Positions 9,217 through 18,283 of a stretch of DNA of 64,000 bases are shown here, piece by piece (within the stretch, counting starts at the first letter, position 1; every line of letters begins with the position of its first letter). Both the position numbers and the translations under genes were made by a program. The notes beneath the pieces were generated by a model. It saw only the letters and a program-made list of their open reading frames with translations, was not told the origin of the DNA and made no database searches. The DNA is from Gammaproteobacteria bacterium (GTDB taxonomy: Bacteria; Pseudomonadota; Gammaproteobacteria; Pseudomonadales; Ketobacteraceae): assembly GCA_013178375.1 (NCBI GenBank), contig JABLXQ010000011.1, forward strand, positions 1 through 64,000, read 5' to 3'.

Positions 9217-10179
9217 ATGGCAAGCAGCAGGCACTGGACCGAACACAACATTCCCGACCTGAGCGGACAGCGGGTGCTGATCACCGGCGCCAACAGCGGC
9301 ATCGGTTTCGAAACTGCGCGGGTGCTGGCCCAGCGCAATGCCCACGTGATTCTGGCCTGTCGCACCGAGGGGAAGGCAGTGGAAGCCATGGCAAAGATTC
9401 GCGCCCTCTACCCCAGGGCGCAGCTGCAGTTTCTGCCGCTGGATCTGGCCAGCCAGGCCTCGATCCGCGACATGGTGGTGCAATTCCGCGAGCAGTACGA
9501 CACGCTGGATCTGCTCATCAACAACGCCGGCGTGATGTGGCTGCCGCAGTCAAAAACCGTCGATGGTTTTGAAAGCCAGCTCGGCACCAATCACCTGGGA
9601 CATTTCGCGCTGACCGGATTGCTGTTGCCGGTGCTGATGAACACGCCCGGTGCGCGCATCGTCACCGTCAGCAGCATTGCCCATCGCGGCGGCCAGATTT
9701 ATTTTGATGACATCTGGCTCGATCGCAGTTACGGCCGCCAGAAAGCCTACGCCCAGAGCAAACTGGCGAATCTGGTGTTCGCTCTGGAATTGCAGCGCCG
9801 CCTGCATGCCGCCGGTGCGCCCATCATTTCAGTGGCTGCCCATCCTGGCGTGGCCAATACCAATCTGGCCATACCGGGCTTCGAGCAGGGCGGCTCACCG
9901 CTGCTGGCCCGGGTGGTCGGCCTGCTGACACCCGTGGTGGCGCAGAATCCGGTGAACGGCGCCCTGCCCACGCTGTACGCAGCAACCAGTCATGCAGTGG
10001 AGGGCGGCGATTACATTGGCCCCGACGGAATCTATGAAATGTACGGTTATCCGAGAAAGGCGTACGCAACACGGCGCTCGCGCAATCCGGAGATCGGGCG
10101 CCGCCTGTGGGATTTGTCGGAACAGTTGACGGGCGTGCGGTTTGATTTCACGCCCGCTATCGGTGTCCGGCGCGGCTAG
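9217..10179 (+). CDS. Short-chain dehydrogenase (retinol-dehydrogenase-like)
   Basis: A 320-residue classical SDR. The NAD(P) site is VLITGANSGIGFETARVLA, NNAGVMWLP is the structural NNAG motif, SSIAHRGG carries the catalytic Ser, and YAQSKLANLVFALEL carries Tyr-x3-Lys. The overall pattern resembles the retinol dehydrogenase/WW-domain oxidoreductase group, whose bacterial members act on alcohols or aldehydes of unknown identity. Start at 9217 follows GGAGAG; an in-frame start at 9109 would overlap low-complexity sequence. Divergent from the PilZ gene. Confidence 0.88.
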   Translation: MASSRHWTEHNIPDLSGQRVLITGANSGIGFETARVLAQRNAHVILACRTEGKAVEAMAKIRALYPRAQLQFLPLDLASQASIRDMVVQFREQYDTLDLLINNAGVMWLPQSKTVDGFESQLGTNHLGHFALTGLLLPVLMNTPGARIVTVSSIAHRGGQIYFDDIWLDRSYGRQKAYAQSKLANLVFALELQRRLHAAGAPIISVAAHPGVANTNLAIPGFEQGGSPLLARVVGLLTPVVAQNPVNGALPTLYAATSHAVEGGDYIGPDGIYEMYGYPRKAYATRRSRNPEIGRRLWDLSEQLTGVRFDFTPAIGVRRG

Positions 10180-10200
10180 CACCAGTGATGACTGGGACGA

Positions 10201-10599
10201 TCAGCCCTCACCCCGGTTCAGTTCATCGATCTGGCCATTGACGGTCCAGTAGTCGTACAGCCAGCCCAACCCGAACACGCCGGCCGTCAACAACCAGATC
10301 AGGCCGGTAATGATCTTGCCCATGTAAAAGCGGTGAATACCGAAATAACCCAGGAAGGTCAGCAGAATCCAGGCCACAGTGTAGTCGGTGCTGCCGGTCC
10401 TGTATTTACGGTCTGCCGCCCGATCCATGCCGGGGATCAGGAACAGGTCGATGATCCAGCCGATGCCAAGCAGGCCCAGGGTAAAAAACCAGATTGTGCC
10501 GGTGATGGGCTTGCCGTAATAAAAACGGTGCGATCCGGTGAACCCGAAAATCCACAGAATGTAGCCGATGAGCTTGGAGTGGGTGTCGTTGGTATTCAT
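10201..10599 (-). CDS. TM2-domain membrane protein with two TM2 units
   Basis: A 132-residue membrane protein built from two TM2 repeats. Each has the [13 protein letters not shown] or [13 protein letters not shown] pattern (hydrophobic helix, HRFY, Gly-Lys turn) followed by a second helix with [12 protein letters not shown] or [12 protein letters not shown]. Function of bacterial TM2 proteins is unknown. Start 10599 follows GGAGAAGG at good spacing. It lies 24 bases downstream of the SlyD-like gene on the same strand and may be co-transcribed with it. Confidence 0.85.
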   Translation of the reverse strand: MNTNDTHSKLIGYILWIFGFTGSHRFYYGKPITGTIWFFTLGLLGIGWIIDLFLIPGMDRAADRKYRTGSTDYTVAWILLTFLGYFGIHRFYMGKIITGLIWLLTAGVFGLGWLYDYWTVNGQIDELNRGEG

Positions 10600-10623
10600 G
10601 GGATTCCTTCTCCGTTGCACTGA

Positions 10624-11106
10624 TCAGTGATGATGCCCGCCCACGCCATGGGCATGGCCGTGGGATTTTTCGTCATCAGTAGCATCGCGCAGATCCAGCA
10701 CGTCGATATCAAATGTCAGCGTCAGGCCTGCCAGCGGATGGTTCACATCCACATCGGCGTTGAACTTGCCCACTTTCATCACGGTGACCTGACGATAACC
10801 CTGGTCGGTTTCCACAAACGCCATCATGCCCGGCTTCCACTTGCGCGCGCCCTGCAGATGCTTGAGCGGAATGCGCTGCCATTCCTGGTCCTGACGCTCG
10901 CCGTAACCGTCCTTGGGTTCGATGGTGATGGTGAACTTGTCGCCGGCCGCCTTGCCTTCCAGCGCGCTTTCCAGTCCGGGGATAATGTTGCCGTGACCGT
11001 GCAGGTAGGCCATCGGATCTTTGCCGATGGTGGATTCGATTTCCTCGCCCTTGTCGTTCCTCAGGCTGTAGTGGAACTGCACGACCTTGTCTTTGCTGAT
11101 GCTCAT
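10624..11106 (-). CDS. slyD: SlyD-like FKBP-type peptidyl-prolyl isomerase
   Basis: A 160-residue cytoplasmic proline isomerase and metallochaperone-like protein. It has the FKBP core (VVQFHYSLRNDKGEEIEST, AYLHGHGNIIPGLESALEG, PKDGYGERQ), an IF insertion (residues about 75-125), the FNADVDVNHPLAGLTLTFDI signature, and a His-rich metal-binding tail (SHGHAHGVGGHHH). The tail is shorter than that of E. coli SlyD and lacks its Cys-rich part, close to the pseudomonad form. Followed by the TM2 gene. Confidence 0.92.
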   Translation of the reverse strand: MSISKDKVVQFHYSLRNDKGEEIESTIGKDPMAYLHGHGNIIPGLESALEGKAAGDKFTITIEPKDGYGERQDQEWQRIPLKHLQGARKWKPGMMAFVETDQGYRQVTVMKVGKFNADVDVNHPLAGLTLTFDIDVLDLRDATDDEKSHGHAHGVGGHHH

Positions 11107-11153
11107 GGGAATGTCCTGCCTGCTTGATATTGAATGCGCATTAAGTAAGTGGA

Positions 11154-11990
11154 TCAGGGGGCCGGGCTGGCTTCCAGCGTGAATTCCGCCGCGTCGTCCT
11201 GGGCCAGCAGTTTCACCAGATACGGCAGACCTTCCAGCAACTGGTCCCGCAATAGCCAGGGCGGATTGATGATGAACATGCCGCTGCCGTACATGCCGTG
11301 GCCATAGGGTTTGACGCTGACTTTGAGCTGGACGTTAAGCCAGTTGCCATGCAATTTCTGCAATTGCCCGGAAAATTTCTGCGACGCCGTGGTGCTCAGC
11401 AGCGGGTACCAGATCAGGAAGGTGCCAGTAGCGAAACGCTTAAGCCCCTCCTGCACGCCCTGCAGTACATACTGGTAGTCTTCATTCAATTCATAGGGCG
11501 GATCGATCAGCACCAGACCGCGGCGGGCACTGGGCGGCAGCAGGGCCCGGATCTGCTCGAAGCCATCGCCGCTGATCACTTTAACCCGGGGATCTTCACC
11601 CAGGTTCTGCTCCAGAAGGTTGACGTCGGAACTGTGCATCTCCACCAGCCGCAGGCGGTCGTCTTCCCGCAGCAATTGCGCGGCGATGGCCGGGGAGCCG
11701 GGGTAATACTTCAGCGTCTTTTCATTGAAGGTACGCACGGTAGCCATGTAATCGCGGAACACGTCGGGCACTTTTTTCTGCGCCCACAGCCGGCCGATGC
11801 CCTGCTTGGCCTCACCGGTTTTCACCGCGAAGCCTTCAAACAGCGCGTACAGCCCGGCACCGGCATGGCTGTCGACGTAGCAAAAGGGCTTGTCTTTCTG
11901 TTTCATGTACTGGATGCACAGCACTTCCACCCAGTGCTTGAGTACATCCGCGTGGTTGCCGGCGTGGTAGCCGTGGCGATAACTCAGCAT
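11154..11990 (-). CDS. rlmJ: 23S rRNA (adenine(2030)-N6)-methyltransferase
   Basis: RlmJ methylates A2030 of 23S rRNA. The 278-residue protein starts with the family hallmark MLSYRHGYHAGNHADVLKHW and contains the catalytic motif IV as DPPYEL (VLIDPPYELNEDYQYV) plus the C-terminal PPWLLRDQLLEGLPYLVKLL. Length and order of motifs match E. coli RlmJ. Stands alone on the minus strand; the next gene in the same direction upstream (12420) is a small zinc-ribbon-like ORF. Confidence 0.95.
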   Translation of the reverse strand: MLSYRHGYHAGNHADVLKHWVEVLCIQYMKQKDKPFCYVDSHAGAGLYALFEGFAVKTGEAKQGIGRLWAQKKVPDVFRDYMATVRTFNEKTLKYYPGSPAIAAQLLREDDRLRLVEMHSSDVNLLEQNLGEDPRVKVISGDGFEQIRALLPPSARRGLVLIDPPYELNEDYQYVLQGVQEGLKRFATGTFLIWYPLLSTTASQKFSGQLQKLHGNWLNVQLKVSVKPYGHGMYGSGMFIINPPWLLRDQLLEGLPYLVKLLAQDDAAEFTLEASPAP

Positions 11991-12228
11991 GCGAATTCCA
12001 TTGGGTTGGACGGGACGGAGACGGGGCGACGCTGGGGGCCGCTGGCCCGGGCTGTGCTGGACATGGACAGTATCTGGAACGGCTGAAACAAGAGGGAAAG
12101 CAGGCTATCACAGGTTGCCGGGGATGAAAACGCCGGCGTCACCTGCGGGCGGGCGGCTTTTCGCGAGGAGCAGAACCCGCCAGGGGCGCCCGGCCCCGTC
12201 GCTGTGCAGATCATGTGGCCGCCGGGAA

Positions 12229-12420
12229 TCAGACTGCCGCGGTGACCTTGCCTTTGCGGCCGGCGCTGCGCTGGGTACGCGGTTTCACCTGGGGCTGCAG
12301 GTCTGCGTGAAAACCGCAGTCGCAATCGAAGGCTTTCTGGGCCTTGATGCAGGACAGGGTCTTCGGGGTGAGAGCACCGCAGGCAGGGCATTTCAGGTTC
12401 AGCGTCAGTTCGGGTTGCAT
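12229..12420 (-). CDS. Small zinc-ribbon-like protein
   Basis: A 63-residue protein with two Cys pairs, CPACG near residue 12 and CDCG near residue 34, plus a lone Cys, which suggests a small zinc ribbon. A basic tail follows (KPRTQRSAGRKGK). The start at 12420 was chosen because GGGAG sits directly against the upstream ATG (12426) but at proper spacing from the second one. Function unknown; it could be a nucleic-acid-binding accessory protein. Confidence 0.6.
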   Translation of the reverse strand: MQPELTLNLKCPACGALTPKTLSCIKAQKAFDCDCGFHADLQPQVKPRTQRSAGRKGKVTAAV

Positions 12421-12523
12421 GAGCATCTCCCTTTCGTCTTTCGACTTATTGTTGTGGACTGAACTGCTTTTTCATTGGACTGCGTTGATAAATCTAGCAG
12501 GCGCCTGCACAAAAGAGAAGCAA

Positions 12524-13405
12524 TCAGAGCTTCAGCAGCGACAGGTCCAGCTTGCCATCCAGCATTGGTGGACACCAGAAATAGGCGCCGTTGACGGGCT
12601 GCGAGAAACGGAACATGCCGTCGGTGATGCCGTCATCCAGGCCCACCATACGGCGCATAACCGCCTCGAAAGCCTGCAGGGTATGGCCGAATGCCACGAA
12701 CACCAGCCCTTCCCGGGTGGCGTCATTCCAGGGCATCGAGCGTCGCACCATGAAGGCCGGCGGCGTGAAACTTTCCTGGGCCGAGCGTTTGACATGGGCG
12801 GATTCCGGCGCGTTTTTCAGTTCCTCGTTATCGGACTGGCGGCGACCGACGATGTAGTCGCGCTCTTTCTGCGCCAGGGATTCGAAATGATTCAGGTTGT
12901 GCAGCCACTGTTGCACCGCGACGAAACTGGAACCTTCGTAGCCAGGCAGTTCGTTCTGCACGATGGCGGCGTCGAGCGCCGCTGCATCCGCCGGATTTTC
13001 GGTGCCGTCCTCATAGCCGGACAGATCGCGATTGTGGCGAAAGGTATAACTGTCGACGGCATCGCGCAGATCGAACGCAGGGTACAGCAGGGATTTCAGC
13101 TTGCGGCTCAGATTCACCAGCTCACCCCGATCCTCACCCCGCAGCCACAGCCAGATCGACGCCGGCGTGGACGGCACTTCCACCGCCACTCCGCTCAGGG
13201 CAGGCATTTCGTGCAGCCCGTGGATTTTTGCGCGACACAGTTGCAGGAGGCTTTGCCCCAACCCCACGACGATACGCTCGCCATCCGCCTGTTGTGCCAG
13301 CATTTGCAGCACGGGGCGCGGATCGGTGTCGGGCTTGTGGGTGAACGTCAGGTAGCGGGCAACAGCAGGCAGTGGCGCCAGAATGCCGGGTTGATGCAGG
13401 GCCAT
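12524..13405 (-). CDS. DyP-type haem peroxidase (YfeX-like)
   Basis: A 293-residue dye-decolourising-type peroxidase. It has the family motif GxxDG as GYEDGTENP (residues 130-138, catalytic Asp133) and the proximal haem ligand His204 in SAHVKRSAQES. It also has the C-terminal GLVFVAFGHTLQAFE and DGMFRFSQPVNGAYFWCPP segments typical of the YfeX/DyP class. No signal peptide is present, so it is cytoplasmic. Start 13405 begins MALHQPGILAPLP as in homologues, with AGGA upstream; the 23 extra N-terminal codons of the open frame look non-coding. Confidence 0.92.
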   Translation of the reverse strand: MALHQPGILAPLPAVARYLTFTHKPDTDPRPVLQMLAQQADGERIVVGLGQSLLQLCRAKIHGLHEMPALSGVAVEVPSTPASIWLWLRGEDRGELVNLSRKLKSLLYPAFDLRDAVDSYTFRHNRDLSGYEDGTENPADAAALDAAIVQNELPGYEGSSFVAVQQWLHNLNHFESLAQKERDYIVGRRQSDNEELKNAPESAHVKRSAQESFTPPAFMVRRSMPWNDATREGLVFVAFGHTLQAFEAVMRRMVGLDDGITDGMFRFSQPVNGAYFWCPPMLDGKLDLSLLKL

Positions 13406-13566
13406 CAGCAGAAATCCTGTGGGAAAAACGAGGAGAAATTTATAACACAGACATCGCGGCGAATGACACCGCAAAGCACTGCGGCAGATCAGTGATCGGT
13501 GCCGTTTTCAGGCGTGGCGCCGACACCCGATTGTGCCGGCACCACCCCGCATCCGGAAATCCGGAT

Positions 13567-15420
13567 TTATTTTTCCAGCTGCGACAGGTCGCGCACACCG
13601 CCACGGTCGGCACTGGTGGCCAGCGCGGCGTAAGCTTTCAGCGCGGTGCTTACCTTGCGCTCGCGCGGATGCGCCGGTTTCCAGCCGTCCTTGCCTTTGG
13701 CATTCATGGCGGCGCGGCGTTTGGCCAGCACGTCGTCACTGACTTTCACGTCGATGGTGCGGTTGGGAATGTCGATGCGTATCAGGTCGCCCTCTTCCAC
13801 CAGCGCAATGGCGCCACCGGATGCCGCTTCCGGCGACACATGGCCAATCGACAAACCGGAAGTGCCACCGGAAAAGCGGCCATCAGTCAGCAGCGCGCAC
13901 GCCTTGCCCAGGCCTTTCGATTTCAGGTAGCTGGTGGGGTACAGCATTTCCTGCATGCCGGGGCCGCCTTTGGGGCCTTCGTAGCGAATCACCACCACGT
14001 CGCCGGCTTTCACTTAGTCATTCAGAATGCCTTTCACCGCCGCGTCCTGGCTTTCAAAAATGCGTGCCTTGCCTTCGAACACCAGAATGCTGTCGTCGAC
14101 GCCGGCGGTTTTCACCACGCAACCATCCGGCGCGATGTTGCCATGCAACACAGCCAGGCCGCCTTCGCGGGAATAGGCGTGTTCAACAGCACGGATACAG
14201 CCTTCGGCGCGATCGTCATCCAGCGAGTCCCAGCGACAGTCCTGGCTGAAGGCCACCTGCGTCGGAATACCGGCGGGGCCGGCCTTGAAAAACTTCTGCA
14301 CTGCAGCATCGTTCGTGCGCTTGATGTCCCACAGGTCCAGCGCGTCCTTCATCGTGGCGGAGTGCACGGTGGGCACGTCGGTGTGCAGCAATCCGGCCCG
14401 GTCCAGTTCCCCCAGAATGCCCATGACGCCACCGGCGCGGTGCACGTCTTCAATGTGGTATTTCTGCGTATTGGGCGCCACCTTGCACAGCTGCGGCACC
14501 TTGCGCGACAGGCGATCGATATCCTTCATGGCGAAATTCACTTCGCCTTCCTGCGCGGCGGCCATCAGGTGCAGGATGGTGTTGGTGGAACCGCCCATGG
14601 CGATGTCGAGGCAGGTGGCATTTTCAAACGCTTTCACCGAGGCGATGTTGCGCGGCAGCACCGAGGCATCGTCCTGCAGGTAATAGCGGTTGGTGAGTTC
14701 GACGATGGTACGGCCCGCCTGCAGGAACAGTTGCTCGCGGTCGGCGTGCGTGGCCAGGGTGGTGCCGTTGCCCGGCAGGGACAGGCCCAGGGCCTCGGTC
14801 AGACAGTTCATGGAGTTCGCGGTGAACATGCCGGAGCAGGAACCGCAGGTGGGGCAGGCACTGCGCTCGTACACGTCGGCCTGCTCGTCGGTGATGTTGG
14901 GGTCGGCTGCCGCCACCATCGCATCCACCAGATCCAGCTTGATGAACTTGCCGGACAGTTTGGTCTTGCCCGCTTCCATCGGCCCCCCCGACACGAAGAT
15001 GACGGGAATATTCAGGCGCAATGCCGCCATCAACATTCCCGGCGTGATCTTGTCGCAGTTGGAAATGCACACCAGCGCGTCGGCGCAGTGGGCGTTGACC
15101 ATGTACTCAACCGAGTCTGCGATGATCTCGCGGGACGGCAGCGAATACAGCATGCCGTCGTGGCCCATAGCGATGCCGTCGTCCACGGCGATGGTGTTGA
15201 ACTCCTTCGCTACGCCGCCGGCTTTTTCGATTTCACGGCACACCAGCTGGCCCAGGTCTTTCAGGTGCACGTGACCGGGCACGAACTGGGTGAAGGAGTT
15301 GGCAACGGCGATGATGGGTTTCTTGAAGTCGTCATCCTTCATGCCGGTGGCGCGCCAGAGTGCGCGGGCGCCCGCCATGTTGCGGCCTTGAGTAGAGGTC
15401 TTGGAACGATACGCCGGCAT
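13567..15420 (-). pseudogene. ilvD: Dihydroxy-acid dehydratase interrupted by an in-frame TAA
   Basis: IlvD makes the 2-keto acids for valine, isoleucine and leucine. The reading frame encodes 468 residues (15420-14017), a TAA at 14016-14014, then 148 residues in the same frame to 13567. Together they are 617 codons, close to the 616-residue E. coli enzyme. All motifs are intact: [18 protein letters not shown] (iron-sulfur cysteines), GGSTNTILH before the stop; [17 protein letters not shown] and [19 protein letters not shown] after it. The break replaces one residue of the ILND-x-VKAGD linker. The GTG after the TAA could restart translation, but no ribosome site is seen. The product is therefore a nonsense-mutant enzyme, a readthrough product, a two-chain enzyme or a sequencing error. 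Confidence 0.9.
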
Positions 15421-15545
15421 GGTGCACTCCTGAAAAATCGCAAAATTAAGTCAAAAAACAGGCTCAATAGGATAACAGGAAGCGCCCCTGTCCGACAGGC
15501 TGGCAACGGCCAGAGGCGCGGGCGCAGATCTACGGGTAGCCGGAC

Positions 15546-16178
15546 TCAGGGTGGGGCTTTTTTCTGCTTCAGATCATCCAGCATCAGGCGCGACAGTTCC
15601 TGCAACTGGGAATCGTCGCTGGCGGACAGTTCGCGGATCACCCCCACCCGGTCCATCTTGCTGCGGTTCTGGCTCAGCTTGGCTTTGCCTTCCAGGGTGC
15701 TGATATGAATGCGGAAACAGACGATGGCCTGGGTCATGACCTTGAGCCGCGCCTCGTCCAGATCCTCCAGTCGCCAGCCCGGGCCATACAGGGCCTCGTT
15801 GGTGTTGGTGAGGCGGCGCAGGATGTCGATGGCTTCGTTTTCGGTCTTTACCAGTTCCGCCTTGCCCTGCACCTGCACGGTCAGGTAGTTCCAGGTGGGC
15901 ACGCCGTCCGGCTGGCTGTACCAGGCCGGCGACACATAGCCGTGGGGGCCGTTGAACACTACCAGCAGGTGCTCGGCGTTGAGCAGGGTCTGCCATTGCT
16001 TGTTGCTGCGGGCCACGTGACCCAGCAGGTCACCGCGCTCGCGATCCACCAGAAACGGGATCTGGTTCGCCTCCATGCGGCCACGATGGCTGGTAATCAG
16101 GGTGCCGAAACTCCAGCGCTCGATCCAGTCATACAGAACAGCAGCTTCTTTGACCGAGAAATGCTCGGGTACATACAT
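15546..16178 (-). CDS. PaiB-like FMN-binding protein
   Basis: A 210-residue member of the PaiB/FMN-binding split-barrel family, annotated as negative transcriptional regulators on the basis of Bacillus PaiB. MYVPEHF, SFGTLITSHRGRMEANQIPFLV, LLGHVARSNKQW and the HGYVSPAWY-x-PDGVPTWNY segment are diagnostic. The N-terminus of the open frame is longer (to 16205), but MYVPEHF is the family start and GGAAG precedes it. No DNA-binding domain is visible, so a direct regulatory role is uncertain. Divergent from the quinone-oxidoreductase-like gene. Confidence 0.88.
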   Translation of the reverse strand: MYVPEHFSVKEAAVLYDWIERWSFGTLITSHRGRMEANQIPFLVDRERGDLLGHVARSNKQWQTLLNAEHLLVVFNGPHGYVSPAWYSQPDGVPTWNYLTVQVQGKAELVKTENEAIDILRRLTNTNEALYGPGWRLEDLDEARLKVMTQAIVCFRIHISTLEGKAKLSQNRSKMDRVGVIRELSASDDSQLQELSRLMLDDLKQKKAPP

Positions 16179-16276
16179 GAGGCGACTTCCAGGGAGCAGG
16201 GGCAATCAGGCAATGATGATGAGTTGCTTGAATGTTAGGTGGTTGCCGGCAGCAAAACAAACGCTCCACCATCAGT

Positions 16277-16303
16277 TTGACAGTTATCGAACTATCATAT
16301 AAT
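16277..16303 (+). promoter_or_regulatory. Sigma-70-type promoter for the gene at 16344
   Basis: TTGACA (16277-16282) and TATAAT (16298-16303) are both exact consensus hexamers. They are separated by 15 bases, two short of ideal, which may indicate an activator-assisted or twisted promoter. Confidence 0.6.
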
Positions 16304-16343
16304 TTCGATCCACCCCCGCGAACCACCACTGGAGAGTCCCCCC

Positions 16344-17357
16344 ATGAAACGGATTGTCATCACTCGCCACGGCGGCCCCGATGTGCTGCAGGTGCAGGAA
16401 AGCCCCGATCCCAAACCCCGCGCAGGCGAGGTGCTGATCCGGGTAAAGGCGGCGGGCCTGAATTTCGCCGATGTGCTGGCGCGCAAGGGGTTGTACCCGG
16501 ACGCGCCATCAACGCCCTGCACCGTGGGCTATGAGGTGGCGGGCGTGGTGGAAGCGGCGGGCAGTGCGGCGGAAGAAACGTGGCTGCAACAGGACGTGAT
16601 CGCCCTGACCCGCTTCAACGGCCAGTCCGATGTGGCGGTGGTGCCGGTGAGCCAGGTGTTCGCCAAACCCGCCGGCCTGTCGTTCGAGCTGGCGGCCTCA
16701 ATTCCGGTGAATTACCTCACGGCCTGGCAGCTGCTGGTGGCCATGGGCGGATTGCAGGCCCATGAATCCGTGCTGATCCACAATGCCGGCGGTGGCGTGG
16801 GGCTGGCAGCGCTGGATATTGCCGTCCATATTGGCGCCACCACTATCGGTACCGCCAGCCCCGGCAAACATGCCTTTCTGCGGGAACGCGGCCTGCAACA
16901 CCCCATCGACTACCGTACCGGCGACTGGGGCCCAGTGGTGCAACGCATCACCCAGGGCAAGGGCGTCGACCTGATCACCGATCCCATCGGCGGCGGTCAC
17001 TTCCGCAAAAGCTACAAGCACCTGCGCAGCACCGGCCGGCTGGGCATGTTCGGCATCTCTACTGTGGCCGACGGCCTGGGCGGCAAGCTGGCGCTGGTGA
17101 AAATGGCGCTGCAGACCCCGCTCTTCCACCCCTTCGGCCTGATGAACAGCAACAAGGGCGTGTTCGGCGTGAACATGGGCCATCTGTGGCACGAGCAGGA
17201 AAAAGTGCAGTTGTGGACGGATGCGATTCTGAAGGGTTATGCGGAAGGCTGGATTCGGCCCCACGTGGACAAGGTGTTCCGCTTTGAGCAGGCGGCGGAT
17301 GCGCACCGGCATATGGAAAACCGGGGCAATACCGGCAAGGTTGTGTTGGTGCCCTGA
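16344..17357 (+). CDS. Zinc-type alcohol dehydrogenase/quinone oxidoreductase family protein (VAT-1-like)
   Basis: A 337-residue medium-chain dehydrogenase/reductase of the zeta-crystallin (NADPH quinone oxidoreductase) branch. It has the GroES-like N-terminal domain with AGLNFADVLARKGLYP and TPCTVGYEVAGVV, then a Rossmann domain with VLIHNAGGGVGLAALDIA. The zinc ligands of true alcohol dehydrogenases are absent, as expected for this branch. The HPFGLMNSNKGVFGVNMGHLW stretch resembles the VAT-1-like subgroup. Substrate unknown. A short A/G-rich leader with GGAGAG precedes the ATG. Confidence 0.87.
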   Translation: MKRIVITRHGGPDVLQVQESPDPKPRAGEVLIRVKAAGLNFADVLARKGLYPDAPSTPCTVGYEVAGVVEAAGSAAEETWLQQDVIALTRFNGQSDVAVVPVSQVFAKPAGLSFELAASIPVNYLTAWQLLVAMGGLQAHESVLIHNAGGGVGLAALDIAVHIGATTIGTASPGKHAFLRERGLQHPIDYRTGDWGPVVQRITQGKGVDLITDPIGGGHFRKSYKHLRSTGRLGMFGISTVADGLGGKLALVKMALQTPLFHPFGLMNSNKGVFGVNMGHLWHEQEKVQLWTDAILKGYAEGWIRPHVDKVFRFEQAADAHRHMENRGNTGKVVLVP

Positions 17358-17421
17358 ACAGGAAAAATGAGCTGCCCGTAGCGAAGGCGCCCGGCTAGAC
17401 CGTGGCGCCATCAACCACTAT

Positions 17422-18090
17422 TTATGAGACTCCAGCAGCCAGCGCCCGGCTGCCCAGCACCAGCATCAGTATTTGCCGCTCCAGACGTTCCATCCGGCGC
17501 TCGCGCTGCTCCTTGTCCAGATCCATCGCATCCAGCACAAATACCGTCAGCAACGACAGAATGGCCTGGGATTCCAGCGAATAATCGCCAGACCGCATCC
17601 CTTTCTGCGCCGCCACCTGCTGCATGCTGTCCGCCAGATCCACCTGCATGGACGCCAGTTCACGCCGGATGGTGCGGCGAAATGCCGGATTGGGATTGAA
17701 CCACTGCTGGATCAGCAGGCGCAGGATCGACTCGTGCCGGTTCACGTACAGCAGGAACTGCTCCAGCAACCGTTTCAGCGCCTGGGGCATGTCGTGCTCC
17801 GCCATCGGGTGCCGGGCTGCCCGGGCAATGGTGCGCAGGCGGATACAGCAGTCGTCCACCAGGGCCAGACCCAGTTCGTCCATGTCGGCAAAGTGGTTGT
17901 AGATGGAAGGTGCCGCCACCCCCGCCACCCGCGCCACTTCCCGCAGCCCCAGCGCCTCGGGCGAACGCCCCTCCTCCACCAGTTGCAGCGCGGCATCCAG
18001 AATGCGGCGGCGGGTTTCCAGCTTGCGGTCGGAGCGGGTCTTGGTGCGGCCTTGGGTGCCGGCGGAATCAGGGGCGACGTTGGCAGTCAT
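17422..18090 (-). CDS. TetR-family regulator (FabR/DesT-like) beside the split acyl reductase
   Basis: A 222-residue TetR/AcrR repressor. The N-terminal helix-turn-helix is LETRRRILDAALQLVEEG...LGLREVARVAGVAAPSIYNHF, and SIYNHF is typical of the FabR/DesT group, which senses acyl-CoA or acyl-ACP. It is divergent from the two acyl-reductase genes. A 20-bp palindrome lies before those genes and a weaker match lies close to its own start, which suggests control of both transcripts. The ligand (long-chain acyl-CoA) is inferred from its neighbours. An Asn/Arg/Asp-rich N-terminal 22 residues precede the HTH. Confidence 0.85.
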   Translation of the reverse strand: MTANVAPDSAGTQGRTKTRSDRKLETRRRILDAALQLVEEGRSPEALGLREVARVAGVAAPSIYNHFADMDELGLALVDDCCIRLRTIARAARHPMAEHDMPQALKRLLEQFLLYVNRHESILRLLIQQWFNPNPAFRRTIRRELASMQVDLADSMQQVAAQKGMRSGDYSLESQAILSLLTVFVLDAMDLDKEQRERRMERLERQILMLVLGSRALAAGVS

Positions 18091-18135
18091 CAGGCGGTGC
18101 TTTCCAGTGTTCCGGGATTGATCGAATCTTCACTA

Positions 18136-18155
18136 TAACATACAGCTGTTAGTCT
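18136..18155. promoter_or_regulatory. Weaker copy of the TetR operator
   Basis: TAACATACAGCTGTTAGTCT matches the palindrome at 18235 in 14 of 20 positions, with the right half-site (TGTTAGT) intact. It lies about 45 bases upstream of the TetR start, a fit for autoregulation. Confidence 0.4.
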
Positions 18156-18180
18156 CATCCGACACCAGCAGGTCAATATT

Positions 18181-18231
18181 TAATCACAAATAATGGCGAG
18201 TCCGGATTGACTGTCTATTCATTTGTGATTA
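18181..18231. repeat. 11-bp perfect inverted repeat in the TetR/reductase intergenic region
   Basis: TAATCACAAAT (18181-18191) and ATTTGTGATTA (18221-18231) are exact inverse complements separated by 29 bases. The pair lies between the two TetR operator-like sites and may bind a second regulator or form a loop site. The owner is unknown. Confidence 0.5.
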
Positions 18232-18234
18232 CTT

Positions 18235-18254
18235 TAACTAACACTTGTTAGTTA
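18235..18254. promoter_or_regulatory. Palindromic TetR-type operator
   Basis: TAACTAACACTTGTTAGTTA is a palindrome of two 9-base arms around CT. It sits 30 bases before the start of the acyl reductase gene, where a bound repressor would block transcription. Size and symmetry fit FabR/DesT-type operators. Confidence 0.65.
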
Positions 18255-18283
18255 TCATAGTCAGCTTCACCGGGTAGGACTGC

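Noticed and set aside
13372-15708. 778-codon plus-strand ORF opposite ilvD
   Set aside because: Pure antisense shadow of ilvD: composition rich in His/Gly/Ala, no family, no start signals.
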